Translations under genes and position numbers: made by a program
Notes under the pieces: model-generated
Databases searched by the model: none
What the model saw: only the letters and a program-made list of their open reading frames with translations
What the model was told of the DNA's origin: nothing
Part shown: one piece after another, positions 11,734-22,590 of the stretch
Numbering within the stretch: the first letter of the stretch is position 1
Layout of the letters: each line of letters begins with the position of its first letter
Source: Akebia trifoliata
Taxonomy: Eukaryota > Streptophyta > Magnoliopsida > Ranunculales > Lardizabalaceae
Assembly: GCA_017979445.1 (NCBI GenBank)
Contig: CM030706.1
Coordinates: 32,815,330 to 32,879,329 of the forward strand
Length of the DNA: 64,000 nt
Direction of reading: 5' to 3'

Positions 11734-12318
11734 TACCTGATGATTGTCGGTCGGAGAAGACGTATCGGAGTTCGCACATTTGATCTTGAAACCCACAGAT
11801 TTCCTCCGAAAAATCATTCCGACTGATTCAGATCGGAAAGAGAGAGAGAGAGAGAGAATTTAGTTGATGCTCGCCGTCGGAGAAGACGGTGGTTTTCGAT
11901 CGAAACCCACTGTTACGTCGACTGGTTCTTCACGTTTTAGTTGACTGGTTCTTCACGCTTAGTCTTTATGGTGGTTGAGAGAAGATAAAGTTTTTAAAAT
12001 AAAATTTTGATGTATAACACGAATACACAGTATCATATATACACATATATAAAAGTTTTGTTGTAAAATACAAATACATAATATATATATTATATCGAAG
12101 TGGATATTATCGAATTGGATATCGCAATATCCGAATTCGTATCCGAAACTCATTCGAATTTTAAATTGACATCCGAATCCAAATCCGATATTCGAAAATT
12201 TCGGATAATATCCGATTTTTCGAATTCGGATTCGGATTTCGGCTATCTATTGACACCCTTAGGGGGAGCACACCCCTTGACCCCGAAGTGCTATCACTCG
12301 GCCACTCATCTGGTGGTT
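11276..12318 (-). mobile_element. tRNA-derived SINE, about 200 bp, split by a hAT element
   Basis: Read on the minus strand from 12318, the head has a tRNA-like box A (GAGTGGCCGAGTGATAGC) and, once the inserted element is removed, a box B (GGTCTCAAGTTCGATTCC). It ends with an A-tract (plus-strand T's at 11274-11282). The flanks 11260-11275 and 12319-12334 read CCATTTAAATCAAGTT and CCATCTAAATCAAGTT, a 16-bp target duplication with one mismatch. Without the insertion the body is about 200 bp. Confidence 0.8.
11430..12261. mobile_element. hAT-like non-autonomous element nested in a SINE, 832 bp
   Basis: The left end TAGGGCTGTCAACGGATAG and the complement of the right end TAAGGGTGTCAATAGATAG are inverted repeats. 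The 8-bp target duplication GGGGGAGC (11422-11429 and 12262-12269) is perfect. The interior is built of CGAATTCGAATTCG- and ATCCGATTCG-type repeats and a (GA)n tract at 11694-11728. Open frames inside come from these repeats, so no transposase is present. Confidence 0.9.
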
Positions 12319-12334
12319 CCATCTAAATCAAGTT

Positions 12335-13087
12335 AATAGTCATTGTAGGGAGAAAATGAGATGTAATGTAGGCCGACAGAGAAAGGGAAAGGTAAGAGGG
12401 AGTTATAGTTTTTAAAGTTGGTAGAGAAGAGTTAAGTCTTAAATACATACCCGTTTCAAAATTTTGAAGGAACCCTCTACATTGGACTACACGTGGCATT
12501 TTCCAGGAGATATTTCAAATTTTGGTGTAAATGTAGGGGCATAAAATAAATTCAACATGCGACGTGTCTTGTAACAATGAGGGTTTGTTCAAATTTTGAA
12601 GTGGACTTGTGCTTGTGTGTCACCTAGAGATATTATACACGTAGCGGCTCATCTGTTGCTAGCTATATGCACCATGATTCCGATTATATCCATTTAATTA
12701 TTCGTCCTACCCCCCATGTTCTTTCCATGTGTGAATAAAATGGGATCATTGATTTATTGGGAGTACCAATTTTGTATTTTGGATTTATTGATTATCAGAC
12801 TCGGGAATCTATACAATAACCTATAAATAGAATTTATCCTTTAAAAAATAGGTAGAAATTACCTATATATAATATCTAAATTTTATCGAATTGAAATTTG
12901 ACTTGATTGTTGGAGTGTTTGCAAAAGAAGCTCGTCAATGATTTGAAATGAAGTCTTGAAAATAATATTTGGTAAAGGTGGGGATTGAAGAACCCTTACA
13001 AAAATCGATTTTTTTCACATTTGGAAGATGCACTATTCTAAATTTGGAGTTTGCTTTTCTTATTTAGTATTTATTTTAAGGTTGGCG
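12335..13087. other. Intergenic DNA, no gene seen
   Basis: AT-rich sequence between the SINE and the LTR retroelement. No recognisable reading frame, RNA gene or element ends were found. Confidence 0.4.
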
Positions 13088-13617
13088 TGTGGGTAAGAAG
13101 TGGTACAAGACGTGGGGTGTAGATATGACAAATATCGATGATCAATCATATGAAAATTTTAACACGTATCTCGAGGTATCAATTGATATATTTTGAATTA
13201 GATTTTATTTGGTTAAGATTGTAATCTTATCTTATAAATAGAATAGTATCTATTTTTAGATAATGATAGATTTAATAGAGAATCTTGAATTGTTTATCTT
13301 TCTTTTTAGAGTTTGACTTTTGTATTTATATAAAGAAAGCTACTAGATAAAAGAGGGGGAAGGAAAAAAAATATAGAGGGGGTTAGATTTTGTAATGGCT
13401 TCAAGAATAATGGAATGATTTTTTGGAACTTAAAGACGTAGTCTAGATTTGGGACGAATCCCGTGAACAAATCTTGTATTTTATCTTCTCCCCATTTTTC
13501 CATTTTTTTATTATTATTATTTTTCTTTGCGATTTTGATCATTATCAATAACAATGAAGATCGATTGTTAAGGGTAAATCTCGAAGAATCGACAACATTC
13601 GAGATTTTACCTCTACA
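13088..13617 (+). repeat. 5' LTR of the 13-17.8 kb retroelement
   Basis: This 530-bp block begins TGTGGGTAAGAAGTGGTAC and ends ATTTTACCTCTACA. It aligns along its length with 16201-16416 joined to 17555-17804, sharing for example ATATTTTGAATTAGATTTTA and AACAATGAAGATCGATTG. Confidence 0.75.
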
Positions 13618-13974
13618 AACGTCTGTGAGAATCGATTTTGAAAACACTAACAAAAATCACAATGGTGAGATTCAAATCAAGATACCACTGAGAAATATTG
13701 GGATGTTCATCAAGAATTGGAAGTTGCCCCCAAAGTCAACCCTTGTAAGTTAGAGTTTCCATTCTCATCTTAATGAGGACGAATATTAGTTTCCCGATTG
13801 GATCCTTTGGTCATGATGTGTGGATCTTTATCTTAATTGTGATTGAATCTTTTCCCATCAAGTTGTAATGGTTAAATCAGGGGTTTTTAATATACTTTTG
13901 CAAATAGGATAATTTTGCTGATTCAGATTGCTTGTTCTATTCACTAATTATGGGAAGCAGGATCAACTCTCAGA

Positions 13975-14165
13975 ACCTAGCTCTGCTTGGTTTACTCAGC
14001 TTTGCTCAGAATCTTGGTTTGCTCAGTCTACTCAGCTCTACTCGAAATCTTGGTTTGCTCGGTCTACACAGCTTTGCTCGGAACCCTATTATGTTCGGGA
14101 TTCCCTCAGAAGATATTATGTTTTATTATACTCAACTTTCTCGGAACCCAATTCTGTTTAGTTTA
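13975..14165. repeat. Tandem repeat of about 42 bp in the retroelement interior
   Basis: Units around CTTGGTTTGCTCAGTCTACT and CAGCTCTACTCGAAAT repeat three to four times. The array is open in three overlapping plus frames, which is a by-product of the repeat and not evidence for a protein. Confidence 0.65.
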
Positions 14166-14439
14166 CAAAGTTCTACTTGAGATTATTGTTTCATGCAATA
14201 CATAAAGGCATAAAATAAGTTATGTTTTTTATTTAATTCATGAGGCTGAGTCACAAGACTCCGTTGAGTTGAGTTTATAGTTCAAGAATTCGATCAAATT
14301 AAAGGACTACGTTGAATCACGTGACTAGATTGGGGGCTAATTGCCACGTTATATTTCGTGCAACTATTATTGTTCTTTATTGGTGTTGTTTAAGAGATGC
14401 ATGTTGCAGGACTAACACTTAGCAAACCCAGCTCATTGA

Positions 14440-14715
14440 GAAAGTTCAATCCACATTCTAAGAGGATCACAAACGATTAAGTTTCTATCTCGAGTGGCAA
14501 AACTGTCTTGAGTGGCGATGGGTCCAGACTAAGTTTTTATCCTAAGTGGTAGAGTAGTCCCAAGTGGATAGGAATCATGAGTGGCCAAGATATCATGAGT
14601 GACAGAACAGCCTTGAGTGGTTTAAGGGTCTTGAATGATTAATGTTTTGAGTGACAACTCTGTTTTGAGAGGATGAGGACCCTTGATGATAAAATATCCC
14701 GAGTGATTGCCGATA
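14440..14715. repeat. Degenerate GAGTGG-type repeat array
   Basis: Many imperfect units of roughly 20-25 bases around CTTGAGTGGC..ATGGGTC occur here, with a weaker echo at 16020-16080. They are probably part of the non-coding interior of the retroelement. Confidence 0.55.
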
Positions 14716-16200
14716 CTTATATATAATAATAAACAATTTCCGTAATTTATGTTTGTAATCTTATATTAATTTGATTGTTTAAAGATTAATTAACTAATTC
14801 TATGATTGTATGTTTGGGACGTTCAAAATGGAAGAAACAAGCTAAATATTGGCTTTTGAATGCATTAAAAGGTCAAATTGGAGAAGGACAAAGGTCAAAG
14901 AAAGAAGAAAAAAATATTCTCTCCCTAATTTGTATGTACTAACTCAAAACCCAACCAAAATTTTTTTTCTAACTTTTGTCTCTCCTATTTCCTTTCATAT
15001 TTTTCTATTTCTTTTATCTATTTCACATGTCCCATATTTTCACCACAAATCTTGATTTCTCCTCTATCTCTCAATCTTACTAAATCTCTATGTAATCTCC
15101 TCTCCTCTAGAAATCTTAATATCAAATCATTATTATATTAAAAATCTCCTGGTTAATATTCATCTCCCGTGATCATAACTCAAAAAAAAAATTTCACATA
15201 TTTATCTCAAATCTCTTCAATTTTTTCAGATCTCTCAAAGAAATTAATAATTAAGAACAAAAAGTGAATGATCGAACATGAACTCAAAGTAAAAAAGAAA
15301 TCGGATTGTATTCACATCCTGTCAACTTTCTTTTTAATTTTGTTATTTGTTTTAGTCGATAAAACAAATGTAAATTTTAAGATGATTGGCTAACAACTTT
15401 ATTAAGTTGAGAAGAGAAGTCACATATTGTATATAATTTTTTTTTCATTGATAAATTAATATTTTAATATTCTTGAATTTATTATTTCATTTTTGATTTG
15501 GATTTTTTATTTAACTAATTTACTTATAAAATTCTTTGATCTGATGTGTATTATGATTATATCAAATGCTTGGAATTGCCTATAGTAAATTAATGTTTAA
15601 AATTGGTTAAAAATAATAATTGATAAATTCTCTATTTTTATGAAAAATCTAATCGGTGCGAATCTCAAATTATATTTTCTGATTAAATCAAATATTTATT
15701 CGAATTTAATTAAGCGATAAAAATCAATAAAAGTATCTTTTATAATTTGTTATGGATTTTTAATCCTTAACAGTTTTTCTAAATTTATTTTTAGTTTTTG
15801 ATTTTATTTTATTTCGGTTAAATTTAATTTTCAATTTTGAAAATTTTGATTTACAAATTTAAGATTTTTAGTTTCTCTTTAGATTTCATAATCCATAATT
15901 TTGATTATACTTCAATCCCTGTAGATCGACCTCGGACTCCCGAATATTTTATTACTTCGTCACACGTCTTGCGTTTGGGGTTTTGAATGTATAATATGTA
16001 ACTTATAGCAATTGTTTTACCTTGAATGATGACTAAAGAGGTCCTGAGTGACCATAGGGTCTCGAGGGACCATCGTTTCATCAAAGGAAGATTTGTGGAC
16101 AAGATTTTTATAAAGTAAATTGATAATACAAGAGTAATGTAATATTCTCATAGGTGGATCTCAGCCTCACCAATCTCCACCTACGAGAGGGGGCTAATTG

Positions 16201-17804
16201 TGTGGATAAAATGTGGTACAAGACACATGATGTAAATAAGGTGAATATCGATGATCGATCATACAAAAATTTTAATATGTATCTCGAGGTATTGATTGAT
16301 ATATTTTGAATTAGATTTTATTTGATTTAGATTGTAACCTTATCAAAAAAATAGAAAATCTCATAATTTATTAGAGAGTATCTATTTCCAGATAATGATA
16401 GATTTAATAGAGAATCTATTGTATATTTTCAAAATAAAATAAGGTTTTTATGGTTTATTGGTTTGTTTTTCCTTAAGTTAGATTTTGAGGTTTTTGTCTA
16501 TATAAGGTTTAGTCCTACATTGCTCACAAGTAAGAAAGTGGTATACCTTATAAGTAATAGTCAACATAGTTAGTTGTATTTGTGTCACACCTTTAGGCTT
16601 TGATCCAGTGCTTTGAGGTGGTGCGAAGCACTACCCGCGCACGCACACGTGCGACGTGCGAAAGGGCGATTGGGCGCTTTGAGGCGCACTTTGCATTTTG
16701 CACGTACACATCGTTGCGAGGAGCTGGGGAGCCTTAAAATTTTCGGGATACGAAACCATCCAACGGTTGTGGTTGATCCGTCACGTGTAATGGATCGGGT
16801 GCTATCAGAACCGCACGATCAAGTTAATATCCGATCGAATATGATGGATTGATATAATACCGGATCGAGAACAATTTGATGCGTTGGATCAAGGTAGTAC
16901 CTGATCAGAACGATCAAGTGCGATGGATTGATTAAATACCGGATCAGGTGCGTTGATTCATGATTGTACCCGATCAAAATTGATCAGGTGTGTTGGTTCA
17001 TGATTGGTATTCGATTAGGAACGATCAGATCTGTTAGATCAAATGGCAACTGATCGGACGCGATCAGAGCCACTAGATCAAACAGATTCAACTAAAAGGT
17101 ATTAGTTAAAAGGCATGAGACACATACCTTCGATAGGGTGCAATCTGGATCGTTAGATCTCAGATAAGACACAATCTAACAGTTATTAGACCAAGATACA
17201 TTAAATCATGACTCTTGGTCAACAGACACAAAAATGGCTATAAAAAGCCAACCAGAATTCAGATTTCTTCACTGAAAAATTTTGTATTCTCCTCTCTCTA
17301 AGCTTAAGATCTAGGCTTCATCAATTTCTTATTTTTTCAAATGTTCTAGGCTAAATCGGATCGTATATAATCTGATTTAGTAAATTGAGTATAAGGCTTC
17401 TTTGTATCCTGAAGGCATTTGTTCATTGATCCCTTGTATACTTTGGTTCAACCAGTAGGGGAGAATATTTGTCTAAAAGAGATCGAATAAAATTCGAGCT
17501 TAAAAGTTATTTTCTTCCTTCATCGAATTACTCTTGATATTTTCCAACAGAATCCTGAATTGTTTGTCTTTCCTCTTAGGGTTTGACTTTTGTATCTATA
17601 TAAGGAGAATGGCTATTTGGAGCTCAGGGATGTAGTCTAAATATGAGACGAATCTCGTGAACAAATCTTGTATCTTGTCTTCTCCTCATTTCCCTTTTCT
17701 TTTATCATTTTTCGTTGTGGTTTCAATTGTTATCAATAACAATGAAGATCGATTGTTAAGAGTAAATCTCGAGAAATTGACGCATCTGAGATTTTACCTC
17801 TACA
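16201..17804 (+). repeat. 3' LTR, split by a solo LTR
   Basis: Starts TGTGGATAAAATGTGGTAC after a purine-rich tract and ends ATTTTACCTCTACA. Removing 16417-17549 and one copy of the GAATC duplication restores an LTR of about 466 bp that aligns with 13088-13617. Confidence 0.75.
16417..17549 (+). mobile_element. Nested solo LTR, 1.13 kb
   Basis: The insertion is flanked by a perfect 5-bp duplication GAATC (16412-16416 and 17550-17554). It ends TTTTCCAACA and begins TATTGTATATTTTC, apparently a mutated TGTTGG start. Inside are a TATAAAAAGCC box at 17238 and an imperfect array of GATCAGAACGATCAAGTG-like units at about 16740-17085. The other LTR of the host element gives the empty site, since its sequence runs straight through GAATCTTGAATTG. 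Confidence 0.8.
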
Positions 17805-17819
17805 GTTGAGTTTCAACAA

Positions 17820-17988
17820 CTTGTGAGAAACACATAATCCCAACCATTTAGATACAAAATCCAACAATTGAGATTTATGCATAGCTTGATAACACATATC
17901 TCAGAGATACTTATCCTAAGGATAAACCTCAACTATTAGGTTTTGTATCTAAATGGTTGGGATCGTATGTTTTTTTCACGAGTCAATG
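17820..17988. mobile_element. Fold-back MITE
   Basis: A near-palindrome: AATCCCAACCATTTAGATAC on the left pairs with GTATCTAAATGGTTGGGAT on the right around a short loop. A relative lies at 21405-21560. No coding capacity. Confidence 0.75.
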
Positions 17989-18164
17989 GATCCTGACCTT
18001 TTATTTGAATGCATGAATTTCCTATACCAAGATAGGACAACATAATTCTCAAATAAACGTGATCGTATGATTTCTTTCTATTTTAACAAATAGTTCTTTT
18101 CCATTTAGCTTGATTCTAATTAAATGTCAATTTTGATGATTGACCTTTTTTTTTTTCTTGTGCT

Positions 18165-18640
18165 GATAGTCTCGGGTTAAGGCTGACTCTCAACTAGAAA
18201 CAAGAGCAATTACATTCTAATGTAAGGATGGCCTAGGGAATCTTCCCTAACCAAATCTCTCAAAACTATGGGAAAATTTTCAACATTGATTATAGATTCT
18301 CTTAGAACATTCAAATAAGAAGCTAAAAATCAATTGGCTTGTTGGTTTCTCTAACAAAATTCTAAAGTCAGTCGCCTCAAATCTAGGAATAAATCCTCTT
18401 ATAATCTTCCCTTGCTTCCTGGCTTTCCAAGGTGAATAGAACTCATTGACAATTATTACACTTTTATGATTGTCTAAGAATCACTTTTGACTTCTAATTT
18501 GAGGCATTTAGGAGCCAGGGCTATTCATACTTTGAGAATAACATGCAGCTCATGAAAAAGTATGTTTGAAACAATAAAGCAGACTGCCCAAGCAGTAATG
18601 GATTCATCTAGATTTTTATTGATAATGGCCACTTCTCCCC
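18165..18640 (-). pseudogene. Decayed LINE RNase H fragment, minus strand
   Basis: On the minus strand the translation contains FFHELHVILKV, then LEVKSDS and IIKVI, broken by stops. This corresponds to the RNase H glutamate helix and the [VE]SDS motif, and resembles the plus-strand LINE at 3730-3830 (FHELQAILKG, VRSDS). No intact frame remains. Confidence 0.6.
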
Positions 18641-18659
18641 CCTATGGATCCTCTCATAG

Positions 18660-21404
18660 ACCCATATTTATCGTTATTATACTCTCCCTAAGGTGTGCGT
18701 AGACAAAATGTAGAGAAGAGCTGCGATTTTGGTGACCCGCATTCTCAAGACCCCAAGAGATCCCACATTCTTGTTGGGCCCACGTGACATTTAAATAACG
18801 ATATGAGGTGTATCATATGTATATAGTGTAACCTTGAAAAATGATTGAGTGTATAAATATAATATTAGATGTAGAAAGATATGTTTAGTAAAATATAATT
18901 AATAACACAAATATAAATTTTATTCTATCATTTTCTACTCTTATAATATTTTTTCTCTTTATGGGTAAAGATGTAATTTCAATTCAAGATAATTTGTCAC
19001 ATTGAAAAATATTATTATGAAAAAAAATATTTATTCTTTTACATGAGTTTGATGAACCATTGAATTCAAAAAATTATAACTTAATCGAAAAATAAGAATT
19101 TCTTTATATTAGGGACGTAACCGTCATTTTCATTTGAATAATTTGTATTTTTGGATATCCAAGTGTTAAAATTTCACTTTTGTTAAAACATAAAAGATGC
19201 TTAAAATATAATTTTATAAAACATATCAAATTTTCTAAAATTTAGGAGACAGAAGATTTTTTGGATTATTTTGCCTTTTACGTATTTTTTATGACTTTTT
19301 TGTTTTCTATATGATTTATTTTATAATAATATTATATTTTATAATGATATGTATATTAGATAATAAATTTTTAAAAATAATTTGATGATATTGATAGTCT
19401 TATTGATTAAAAGTTGAGAAAATTTTAAAAATTGTATTTTTGTCTTTTTATGCAAAGTCTAACGATGAGGGATTTTTTTGAAAAATTTTAAAAGTCAAAG
19501 GGTGCCTCAACATATTCTTTTTGACTTTTTAAATTTTTGTTGAATTGTGGGAGGAAAATTTGGGTGGTTAGTTGGTGCTTATCTCATAAATTAGAGAATT
19601 TTGAATTTGTAAAACTTTTTTATGTCACATGTCGTTTCCCTATTACACAAAACTATATCTTTTGATTCAAAATGTGATATGTGTTTTAATTTTATTGGTT
19701 GATTACATTGAACTCTAAGATGTTTCCATGTGGCACAAAAATCAATAAATAATGGTCATGATGAAGTAATGAGTATTTTAGTCTAAATGAATGCAAATTA
19801 TTGGATCAAGGCCACACAAGTCTGTTGGAAACCTAAGATACTATTGGGGATCAGGAAAATAAATTTTTGAAGTTTTAAAAACCCTAGAAGTCTTCGAAAA
19901 TTAGTGCTTACTTCACCCCAATTTAGAGAAATTAGAGAAACAATATTATTGCTAAAAAAACACCATTGAAGAAGTCCCTAAAACTTGTACATGCTAAAGT
20001 CGTTTGCTCTCGGACAAAACATGAAATTTGTTTTTTGATCTAATTAAGGTTTAAAACATACTTCATTTCTATACCAAAATATAAGGTAGGTGTAGACCTA
20101 TATTTTTTCTTGATCTTTTTGTCACAATGATAGTATCTTATTTTTTAAGTTTCTTGTACATTTTTTTATATAAAAGAAAATGATCATGATAGTAATGGGG
20201 GGATTGAAAAATGATATGTTTGCATTAACATAACAGATTGATAAAAACCCTAATTGAGGAAGAAGGAATTAGAGTACCCTAGGATGAAAGACCTCAAACG
20301 TCCCGCGGAAGGCCCCGTGTTATGTTGGTGAGACCTTTGCATAAATTATCATTGCATGACATATTTTTATTTATTTAATTTTTATATCAGTTGGATAATA
20401 GAAAATTTACAATATTCTTTATTTACTTGATATAATTATTATATCGGTTAAATCATTGGTAAATATATTAGTACTTTTTGTAGATTTTGCTCATGTTGTT
20501 TATTCAAAATTTTCTGATGCTCATCCCGAGGATGTGCTTTAGTCGGATTTCAGAAAAATGCATTTTTATATTTTTCTTCTTTCAGTCTTGATTTGTCTTG
20601 AAATAAATTATACAAAACAATAAACCATGTGAGGATTTATTCATTTTTATTTTATTTCTGAATCTTATGTGATGGGTTATTTTAGAGGAATGTTGGATTA
20701 TAATGAATTAATGTGATGATCAATTCTTCTTTTGTTCCGAACATTGAGTAGATTAGATCTTATTTATATTTTATCCAATAAATTATTATTTTTAAGAATA
20801 TGTTATCATATTGAGTAGATAGGAAAGAAAAATATATTTCTAAAATTGGAAAAAACATCAAATAGGATGAATATTAAATTTTATATATTGTTTTGAAATA
20901 AATCATTGGAATATGAATTTTTGTTGTATTTGTAAATGGGTTATGTTTCGGCCCACTATCTCCCAAAAATATTCTTTTTTCTGGAAATGGTTAAAATACA
21001 AGACTATTAAGTTTATGTGTTAGCTTTTCAACCCCATCAACCATTTGCAAAAATATTGAGCGTGTAGGTCGGAGTGACTATTTATTTAAAATGGGTCTGT
21101 TTTATCTACAATGGGACAACACACACTAACTTTTTCTTAAATTTTCTCTCATATTTTATTCTATTACTTGTAACTATTGTATTTTTATGAAAAATATATT
21201 GAGTTGAGAATCTAAATGTTTAGAGAACGCATCATATCAAGGTGTCTCGATTATTAAATAAAATCATACATATTTTTTATATATATCTTAAATAATTTAA
21301 AATTTTCTGACTTTCAATATTCGGATTTACATTCTGACTCACGGGTTATGGGTCGGGTCGTGACATATAGGGCTAGAATCGGTAAACACATGGAAAGGGG
21401 ACTT
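18660..21404. other. AT-rich intergenic stretch, nothing recognised
   Basis: Long AT-rich DNA with only short open frames. No element ends, RNA gene or coding motif could be supported on either strand. Confidence 0.45.
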
Positions 21405-21560
21405 ATATGTTCACTCACAATCCTAATCGTGTACATGCAAAATCCAAGTTAGTATCCCAATAATATAACATAAATCTCAAAGATAAATCCTGACAGTTAG
21501 ATTTAATATTTACACGGTTGGGATTGTGTGTGAATATATGAGTTCACTTTCATGAGTATA
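21405..21560. mobile_element. Fold-back MITE related to 17820-17988
   Basis: ACTCACAATCCTAATCGTG near the left end pairs with CACGGTTGGGATTGTGTGTG near the right end. The interior (AATCCAAGTT, CATAAATCTCA, GATAAATCCTGACAGTTAGATT) matches the loop region of the 17.9-kb copy. Confidence 0.6.
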
Positions 21561-21564
21561 TATA

Positions 21565-21952
21565 GGGGAATGGTAACGTCCAATACTTCATGGAGAAGTT
21601 ACCATCGTCCAACACTTTTTTTTGTCTTTTAATAATAACCGTCATTGTTTTGTCTTTTAGTGAAAAACAAGGGTGTATTGATCTTTTACACGATAAATGT
21701 TTGTTTACATAATACATGTCATGAGCATTTAAGTATTTTAAATTAAATATATTTTTTGTAGTAAATGTTTAGTAATCAATGGTAACATAATAAATACATT
21801 TATTAATGACATAATAAATGTATTATTATGTAGAAAGTTAACATGCCCTTGTCTTTTTCACTAAAAGACAAAATGAGGAGGGGTATTGCTGAAAAAAATA
21901 AGTATTGGATAATGCTAACGTCCTCATGAGGTCTTGGACGTTAGCATTCCCC
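21565..21952. mobile_element. Long-inverted-repeat MITE in a TA repeat
   Basis: The left end GGGGAATGGTAACGTCC.. pairs with the right end ..GGACGTTAGCATTCCCC, and pairing continues inward through the AAAAGACAAAA blocks, making most of the element a hairpin. It sits between TATATA runs, suggesting insertion at TA dinucleotides. Confidence 0.75.
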
Positions 21953-22019
21953 ATATATATTTGATACATGGGTATCCAGACTTGGTCCAATTAATTCCAT
22001 TGACATGCTCGTTACCACT

Positions 22020-22140
22020 TCTACCATGTGCATTGTGTTCATAGCCTTCTAAAACACCAAGGTGGTGGCCAACAAGGGGTAAAGTGATTCGAACTCAAGA
22101 CCTCTACTTCCTGAGGTATGCAACCCCTTGTTGGTTCTCA
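22020..22140. repeat. SINE-like fragment
   Basis: GTGATTCGAACTCAAGACCTC is the complement of a tRNA-like box B, followed by CCTGAGG. CCAACAAGGGG at 22069 and CCCCTTGTTGG at 22124 form a short inverted repeat around it. Ends and target duplication were not resolved. Confidence 0.35.
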
Positions 22141-22184
22141 AAATATTCAAAACATTAGGAGGGAGGGGGGTATGTCTAAATTAG

Positions 22185-22330
22185 GGGTGCAACTTCGTCC
22201 AGTTCAAATTGATGTTTAGTTCTGGGTTAAGAAAATACAGAACATATCAATTCAATCCAATTTTTTATTCAACACCTGTATAGAACCAAACAAAATCGAG
22301 AATTAAACCTTTATAAAATAATTAAATATA
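22185..22330. mobile_element. Fragment related to the TAGGGGTGCAAC hAT-like elements
   Basis: Begins TTAGGGGTGCAACTTCGTCCAG, close to the right terminus (complemented) of the element at 27576-28110, and carries similar AGAACC and AATTCAATCC motifs. No matching right end was found, so it is called truncated. Confidence 0.45.
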
Positions 22331-22590
22331 TGATAGTTCATTATGGGTAGGAGGGTGGAAGATGTTTTTTTATATATTGTGCTTACTATTTACTTTTTCT
22401 CATCTTCTTCACATAGTTAGGTTTTTCAATGTTTGCGATTATTTCCAATGATTTTTTATGGTGAATGACAAATGAAGAATGATATACTCATAATTTTGAA
22501 TATTTATATGTATTTTTTTAAAATTTATTTTGAGGATTCATTAAAAAACTAAAGTTGAGATTCTAAATTTTTGAATAATTAGATTATGAC

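Larger units (their letters stand above)
13088..17804 (+). mobile_element. Non-coding LTR retroelement (LARD-like), 4.7 kb with a nested solo LTR
   Basis: Two diverged LTRs (13088-13617 and 16201-17804, the latter interrupted) flank a 2.6-kb interior with no gag or pol motif. A purine-rich GAGAGGGGGC just before 16201 is a plausible polypurine tract. Both LTRs end ..GAGATTTTACCTCTACA. Orientation is taken as plus from the polypurine tract. No clean 5-bp target duplication was seen (GTTGG/GTTGA at best). The interior has repeat arrays and AT-rich DNA with only short open frames. It would have depended on enzymes from another element. Confidence 0.75.

Noticed and set aside
11375..11780. Several overlapping open frames on both strands (isoleucine/arginine-rich)
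   Set aside because: Produced by CGAATTCGAATC- and GA-type repeats inside the hAT-like element; no protein family resemblance.
13928..14205. Three overlapping plus frames open over the same 200 bases
   Set aside because: Explained by a 42-bp tandem repeat inside the LTR retroelement.
16600..16740. GC-rich patch with many CGCAC/GTGCG words as a CpG island or promoter of a cellular gene
   Set aside because: Lies inside the nested solo LTR and is not followed by a gene.
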